Shown here in pieces: positions 35,453-39,360 of a stretch of 39,360 bases of DNA. The DNA lies in contig CAVQVR010000016.1 of assembly GCA_963717195.1 (NCBI GenBank), positions 1 through 39,360 of the forward strand, given 5' to 3'. A program made the translations under genes and the position numbers. Numbering within the stretch: position 1 is the stretch's first letter; each line of letters begins with the position of its first letter. A model generated the notes under the pieces. That model saw nothing but the letters and a program-made list of their open reading frames with translations, ran no database searches and was not told where the DNA came from. Origin of the DNA: JACDAE01 sp963717195. GTDB lineage: Bacteria > Chloroflexota > Ktedonobacteria > Ktedonobacterales > Ktedonobacteraceae.

Positions 35453-36427
35453 ATGTACAACGCAAGCGCAAACGACCTGGAACGAGTTGCCAGCGACCTG
35501 GACCGGATCGCCCAGAAATATCAGGCAGGTTCAGAAGAACTGGATCAGTACGTTATCACACTGGAAGGTGCCACCTCCTACCTGCTCTCAGGTGCAATTC
35601 AGCAATGGAGAGGCATCTCCAGCGAAGCATTTCTCAGCGCATGGCTCGAACGCAAAGCACGTCTACAACAGGCATCCATGCTCATGAGCGAGAGCATCGG
35701 GTACCTGCAACGGCTGTCGAGCACCATTGAAGACAACCTGCCCGCCATTCGCGCCGACCAGAATATTATGATGAGCCAGACGATTTTCTCTACGTTGGGA
35801 GCCGATGCTCAGGCATCGATCATGAACGAAGAATTGCAGGCCCAGAACGCTGTTTTCATGGCAATTGCCGCCCTCAATTCTCAGCTAGAGCAACTGATCG
35901 AAGAGGTCAACGATTGCCCGGAGGCAGATGAGGAAGGACCGTTCCCAGGTTTTGGGGATAATATAAATAGGAGTGATAGCAATGCAGGTGGTAGCGGCGA
36001 TGCAGGAGGCAACAATGAAGGTGGTTCTGAAAGTGCTACTCCGCCATTGAATAACGGAGATGAGGCACAAATAGACCCTGCCAAGTTTGAACGATATTCC
36101 ATGGATCCTGACAATCCCAATAATCGTAACAAGGAAGATGATCCTGCCACAGGGAAATGGGTAGCATTTGTCGATTTGGGATACGATGTTTATACGCCAG
36201 AAGGCCGCGCTGCAGGCGCACAAGATTTAATGAATCAGGTACGAAATGAACTACCTGATGAGCCTGCAACTTTTGAAAAAATGACATCGCATGGTCCACG
36301 TTATAGAGTAGAAATACCAGTCACAGGACCAAATGGTAAAACAGGAACATTAGTAACAGTCTGGCAGTATGATGATGGCTCTACAGAACCAAGGATGATT
36401 ACAAATTGGCTTAAATCTCATCATTAG
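35453..36427 (+). CDS. Modular WXG-like protein with DUF6883-like C-terminal domain (putative polymorphic toxin)
   Basis: A 324-residue protein in three parts. Residues 1-160 are a long helical hairpin with a W-x-G turn (QQWRGISSEAF, W52/G54), as in WXG100/LXG proteins. Residues 165-205 are a Gly/Ser/Asn linker. Residues 210-324 are a compact domain (KFERYSMDPDNPNNRNK, then YRVEIPVTGPNGKTGTLVTV, PRMITNWLK) that resembles DUF6883, a domain found at the C-terminus of adhesin/toxin proteins. The split of export module, linker and variable tail domain is that of polymorphic toxins. ATG 35453 has AGGAG eight bases upstream. Activity is unknown; no catalytic residues can be named. Confidence 0.7.
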   Translation: MYNASANDLERVASDLDRIAQKYQAGSEELDQYVITLEGATSYLLSGAIQQWRGISSEAFLSAWLERKARLQQASMLMSESIGYLQRLSSTIEDNLPAIRADQNIMMSQTIFSTLGADAQASIMNEELQAQNAVFMAIAALNSQLEQLIEEVNDCPEADEEGPFPGFGDNINRSDSNAGGSGDAGGNNEGGSESATPPLNNGDEAQIDPAKFERYSMDPDNPNNRNKEDDPATGKWVAFVDLGYDVYTPEGRAAGAQDLMNQVRNELPDEPATFEKMTSHGPRYRVEIPVTGPNGKTGTLVTVWQYDDGSTEPRMITNWLKSHH

Positions 36428-36441
36428 AGAGGAGAAAAAAG

Positions 36442-36690
36442 ATGAAAGCAAAAGTTTATGATTGGATAAAAACTTTGGAGGACGTACCCGGTTTCGTGAA
36501 AAAAGTAATTCCTAAAGGAACTGAGGGTACTATTGTTGAAGCATATGATAATCCTGAGGAGTATGCTGTTGACGTAAATATACCCGATGAAAATGCGCAT
36601 AATGGTTATGAATACGATAATGTTGTGCTCCTACCAGATCAATTTGTTGTCCTGAAAGAGTATAAGAGGGAAGAGCCAACAAAAACATGA
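36442..36690 (+). CDS. DUF4926-like small protein, putative immunity (copy 1)
   Basis: An 82-residue protein with MKAKVYDWIKTL, PKGTEGTIVEAYDN and LLPDQFVVL, a small beta-barrel pattern like DUF4926. Genes of this kind often accompany DUF6883-type domains, so it is a candidate immunity protein for the preceding gene. ATG 36442 follows AGAGGAG, 14 bases after the toxin-like gene's stop. A close paralogue is at 38283 (about 70 percent identical over 78 residues). Overlap ATGA with the next gene shows translational coupling. Confidence 0.68.
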   Translation: MKAKVYDWIKTLEDVPGFVKKVIPKGTEGTIVEAYDNPEEYAVDVNIPDENAHNGYEYDNVVLLPDQFVVLKEYKREEPTKT

Positions 36691-37124
36691 GTTTTTTTGT
36701 AAATCTTCTCGTTTCTTTTCGCTGTGATGAAAATGAAGGCGTCGCTGAGTTAGCGAAAAATCACCTTCCCGTGATCCGTGAGAAAGGCGAGAAAGAGGCG
36801 ATATATTTCCTTGAAGAACTGAGCCAAAGAACAGGAAGCAATTTTGGCCTCAAGGGAGGAATGAGTCTATGGGGAATGGTGGAAAACCACACAGACCCTG
36901 ACGCGTTTGTAGCCTGTTTGAACCCATTTTGGGATGATCTTCTCCGATCTCGGATTGAGGGAGGCCCGCTCTGGTTTCAGCACATCGTCGTATTCTATGA
37001 ACTTGAAGATAGTGACTCCGCGAATGTATTGGAGATCTATTTAGATGGTGATTTTCGTGAACAGATGGCAAATCGTCATCTGACTGTTAAAAAGCATGAA
37101 CAGTTGCCATTTCATTGGAGGTAA
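36687..37124 (+). CDS. Hypothetical protein, possible second immunity protein
   Basis: A 145-residue soluble, acidic protein (NLLVSFRCDENEGVAELAKN, WGMVENHTDPDAFVACLNPF, FYELEDSDSANVLEIYLDG). I do not recognise a family. Its ATG at 36687 overlaps the stop of the DUF4926-like gene by four bases (ATGA), so it is co-translated with it. Neighbourhood and acidic, compact character suggest an immunity role, but function is unknown. Confidence 0.6.
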   Translation: MSFFVNLLVSFRCDENEGVAELAKNHLPVIREKGEKEAIYFLEELSQRTGSNFGLKGGMSLWGMVENHTDPDAFVACLNPFWDDLLRSRIEGGPLWFQHIVVFYELEDSDSANVLEIYLDGDFREQMANRHLTVKKHEQLPFHWR

Positions 37125-37189
37125 TCTTACTCTGGTATTTCCATCTCCAACATATGAGGATATTGGTTGACCTTGTGAAGGAGAGAAGT

Positions 37190-38149
37190 ATGCTGGAACA
37201 GCATGAGCTACCCCCGTTAGGTACACGCATATTAAGCTACCGAGGTCATAATATGGGAGAAGATGTTGGTGGTTTTGTCGATCAGGTTGTATGGTCACCT
37301 GATGGGACCCGTATCGCCTCTTGTGGGAGTGGTGATAATGCTCAGATATGGGGTGCTCAGAATGGCGTGTGTTATGTTACTTACCGTGAAGCAGATGAGA
37401 TTTCTATCTATTCACTTGCCTGGTCGTCTGATAGCCAGTATATTGTACTGGGTATAGCCTCTAGTTGTATGGCGGTAAAGGAAATCAGTAGCGGCAAAGA
37501 ACTCTTTCGCTACGTCTACTTACCCTTTGGCATGAAGTTGTATATTACCTGGTCACCTGATGGTGCTTATCTTGCGGTTGGGGCGAGAGACGGGACAGTG
37601 CATATCTGTGATGCACATACTGGCAGGTTAATCACTATTCTGCGTGATCATCAAGGACCTATTTACACCTTAAAATGGTCGCCTGATGGGATGCGATTAG
37701 CCGCTGGTGGTGAAAATCAGACCGTCACCATCTGGGACCGGCAAGGCAAGGTTGTGCTGACATATCAGAGTGATCGTGAAGTGCGCACGCTCTCCTGGTC
37801 ACCGGATGGAACCCGTATCGTCTCAGGAGGGTCCAGCGAAAAGGGTATTGCTCCTGTTCAAGTGTGGGATAGTCGGACCGGAGAACCAGTGCTCACCTAC
37901 CTGGGCCATTCCTACTCCCCAGATGGTGTGATCGTTGTCGCATGGTCCCCGGATGGAAAGCGCATTGCTTCAGGTTGTAGCGGAAAATCAAATGATCTCT
38001 TACACCTATGGGATGCAGCTACAGGAGAACACCTCTACTCCTATCGAGGGCATCAAGACCGCGTCACCGCCCTGGACTGGTCGCCAGATAGTACCCGCAT
38101 CGTCTCGGCTGGCACAGATAATACCCTGGATGTCTGGTGGGCTGTCTAA
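37190..38149 (+). CDS. WD40-repeat beta-propeller protein
   Basis: A 319-residue protein made of about seven WD40 units. Most have the sequence VAWSPDGKRIASG or LSWSPDGTRIVSGG followed by a VQVWD/VTIWD end; the last is LDVWW. It has no signal peptide and no kinase or other added domain, so it is a cytoplasmic scaffold-type propeller. The partner is unknown. ATG 37190 is used because AAGGAGAG lies six bases upstream. It is 66 bases downstream of the toxin/immunity set and may be part of it. Confidence 0.85.
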   Translation: MLEQHELPPLGTRILSYRGHNMGEDVGGFVDQVVWSPDGTRIASCGSGDNAQIWGAQNGVCYVTYREADEISIYSLAWSSDSQYIVLGIASSCMAVKEISSGKELFRYVYLPFGMKLYITWSPDGAYLAVGARDGTVHICDAHTGRLITILRDHQGPIYTLKWSPDGMRLAAGGENQTVTIWDRQGKVVLTYQSDREVRTLSWSPDGTRIVSGGSSEKGIAPVQVWDSRTGEPVLTYLGHSYSPDGVIVVAWSPDGKRIASGCSGKSNDLLHLWDAATGEHLYSYRGHQDRVTALDWSPDSTRIVSAGTDNTLDVWWAV

Positions 38150-38282
38150 ACTGCTGTGAGATGGAAAGTAACCTTCACTCTTTTCAAATATCAAAACAAA
38201 ATCCAGACCTGTTCTGGACACAATATATTCCTGGTCGAAAGGAACCTTGATAGAAAAGAAGATGGAATAGTTAGGACAACAG

Positions 38283-38738
38283 ATGAAAGCGAAGGTTTAC
38301 GATTGGATAAAAACGCTTGTAGAGGTGCAGGGTTCTATTATAAAGGCTACAATTCCAGCGGGAACTGAAGGTACCGTTGTTGAGGTGTACGATAATCCCG
38401 AGGAGTATGATGTTGATGTGAACGTGCCTGATGAGAAGGCATCAAGTGGTTATGAATTTGACAATATTACGCTCCTACCAGATCAATTTGTTGTACTGGA
38501 AGAGTATAAGAGGGAAGAACCAAGTGATGAGATTGTGTTCTCGCCTTTTGGGGGATGTGTGGGCCACACACATCCCCCCATTTTTCCCTGGAACACATTT
38601 TCCGTCGGTGAGAGAGCTACCCTGTTCCCCCTAATGGATGGAGACCCGGAAGATGCTATGTTGGATCAGAACAAAACAACAATTGCAAGCATTACTAGAG
38701 TAGTAGCGTTTTTTGATATCGCAGCTTACGTTGTGTAA
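38283..38738 (+). CDS. DUF4926-like protein, duplicate copy with an element-derived extension
   Basis: The first 78 residues parallel the copy at 36442 (KVYDWIKTL, GTEGTVVEVYDN, LLPDQFVVLEEYKREEP). After EEPSDE the frame runs into a dispersed repeat (38549-38616), whose DNA adds an extension with PPIFPWNTFSVGER and then a short tail to 38738, for 151 residues in all. The same repeat lies at 34454. Either the extension is translated, or a stop was lost when the repeat arrived. ATG 38283 has AGGA upstream. It may be a spare immunity gene. Confidence 0.65.
   Translation: MKAKVYDWIKTLVEVQGSIIKATIPAGTEGTVVEVYDNPEEYDVDVNVPDEKASSGYEFDNITLLPDQFVVLEEYKREEPSDEIVFSPFGGCVGHTHPPIFPWNTFSVGERATLFPLMDGDPEDAMLDQNKTTIASITRVVAFFDIAAYVV
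38549..38580. repeat. Imperfect palindrome at the start of dispersed repeat copy B
   Basis: TGGGGGATGTGTG and CACACATCCCCCCA face each other across a 5-base loop within the extended DUF4926-like gene. Confidence 0.55.
38572..38616 (+). repeat. Dispersed repeat copy B (partner at 34454)
   Basis: Shares ATCCCCCCATTTTTCCCTGG and the GTCGG..GAGAGAG end with copy A. It is translated here as PPIFPWNTFSVGER. Confidence 0.65.
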
Positions 38739-38808
38739 CGATCTCAAACGAGAAGGCCAAAAACAGCCAATTCTCGCCTACCGGGGTTTCTGAAAAAGAG
38801 GTGTCTCA

Positions 38809-39318
38809 ATGTGGAACAACAACAGGACAAGGAAAACAATCGTCATCATAGTCTGTTTTTTCGTAGTAGGAATAGTCTTCTTTGCAAGTGTCATAGGGAA
38901 CCATGTAGCGAATGCATCAACAGCTTCCCCATCTCACTCGCACTCAGCATCTTCAACCAATGGAGTCACGACGAACGCTTCAACCTTCAGGGTAACAAGC
39001 ATTGATATGTCTGTCACCCCAGGCACCCTTTCGCTATGGACATGCGGCTCTTCCATTCAGGTCGTCTACAATGCTGTCTTTCATATCGTCTCGGCCCAAA
39101 CGAAGGGCCTTGTGTTATCCTATACCATCAATAATGGGCGTTCCCAAACAATGGAAAAGCTAACTATTCTGCCGGGTCAGCGTCTCTCAAACTTCACGTT
39201 CACATGGCAAGGAAGTCTTCCGGGTGACCATACCTATCCAGAGCCAGGAGGCGTTTTGGTCACAAGCCCAAACAGCCTGCAGTCTCAGATGGTCGTGCCT
39301 GCCGGGAAGTGCCGCTAA
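38809..39318 (+). CDS. Membrane-anchored or secreted protein with Ser/Thr-rich linker
   Basis: A 169-residue protein. An N-terminal basic start (NNNRTRK), a hydrophobic helix (IVIIVCFFVVGIVFFASVIG, about 10-30), a Ser/Thr/His linker (about 36-60), then a beta-rich domain. The domain has a Cys pair (WTCGSS and GKCR at the end) and segments such as VVYNAVFHIVS and FTWQGSLPGDHTYPEPG. It looks like an extracellular Ig-like fold in a signal-anchored protein. No family was recognised. ATG 38809 has GAGG seven bases upstream. It ends close to the window edge and appears complete. Confidence 0.62.
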   Translation: MWNNNRTRKTIVIIVCFFVVGIVFFASVIGNHVANASTASPSHSHSASSTNGVTTNASTFRVTSIDMSVTPGTLSLWTCGSSIQVVYNAVFHIVSAQTKGLVLSYTINNGRSQTMEKLTILPGQRLSNFTFTWQGSLPGDHTYPEPGGVLVTSPNSLQSQMVVPAGKCR

Positions 39319-39360
39319 TCAGAGAAGGTTTCGAGCGTTCCTGCCCAAAACGCCCTCAAG

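Noticed and set aside
38749..38776. CGAGAAGGC/GCC..TTCTCG stem after the duplicated DUF4926-like gene
   Set aside because: It could end transcription but has a mismatch and no T run.

Overview
The window looks like a chromosomal segment from a soil-type Chloroflexota bacterium, most likely class Ktedonobacteria. This is inferred from the mix of content: GC near 50 percent, anchored proteins with Ser/Thr-rich linkers, a WD40 protein, a secreted S53 peptidase, a single-protein LutA/LutB fusion, a RAYT transposase with REP palindromes, and WXG-like proteins. No rRNA, tRNA or CRISPR array was seen.

Layout. 1-4320: an anchored surface protein, a C-terminal remnant of a carboxylate-amine ligase, about 1 kb of decayed sequence, and a broken beta-propeller gene. 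4541-10543: two small genes, a DUF815-type AAA+ ATPase, a Gfo/Idh/MocA oxidoreductase, a secreted protein with two glucosaminidase-like domains, and an ATP-grasp ligase. 10611-14976: a MITE-like element, a Bcp peroxiredoxin, a strong inverted-repeat operator candidate, an HU gene, a membrane-anchored protein, and the rluD-lspA pair. 15227-21897: a co-directional catabolic cluster. It encodes an SDR, an HpaB/PheA-type flavin monooxygenase, an AhpD-like protein, a two-domain extradiol (catechol 2,3-) dioxygenase, a meta-cleavage-product hydrolase, a 2-hydroxypentadienoate hydratase and a PhyH-family dioxygenase. These give a coherent route from a phenol through a catechol and ring-cleavage product to a 2-keto acid. 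The final aldolase and aldehyde dehydrogenase are absent. 21951-24334: a PhnD-like binding protein and small unknowns. 24522-30575: lutC, a lutB/lutA fusion, an HTH-GAF regulator and a methylcrotonyl-CoA carboxylase-type beta subunit. 30861-32922: a sedolisin and the RAYT transposase.

34308-38738 is the most unusual region. A long perfect hairpin and a repeat precede an EspC/WXG-like helical protein, followed by a 55-bp tandem array made of REP half-sites. Next comes a modular protein with a WXG-like N-terminus, a Gly/Asn linker and a DUF6883-like C-terminus. It is followed by a DUF4926-like small protein, a translationally coupled second candidate immunity gene, a WD40 protein and a duplicate of the DUF4926-like gene. 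I read this as a type VII-like polymorphic toxin/immunity locus. That is an inference from architecture; no secretion ATPase is in the window.

Many conserved genes carry single-base frameshifts, several in or next to homopolymers (HU, bcp, hpaB, hydratase, PhyH, DUF815), and lspA has an in-frame stop. Because HU and lspA are normally intact, sequencing indels are a serious alternative to real decay. Broken genes are therefore given with their full reconstructed span.
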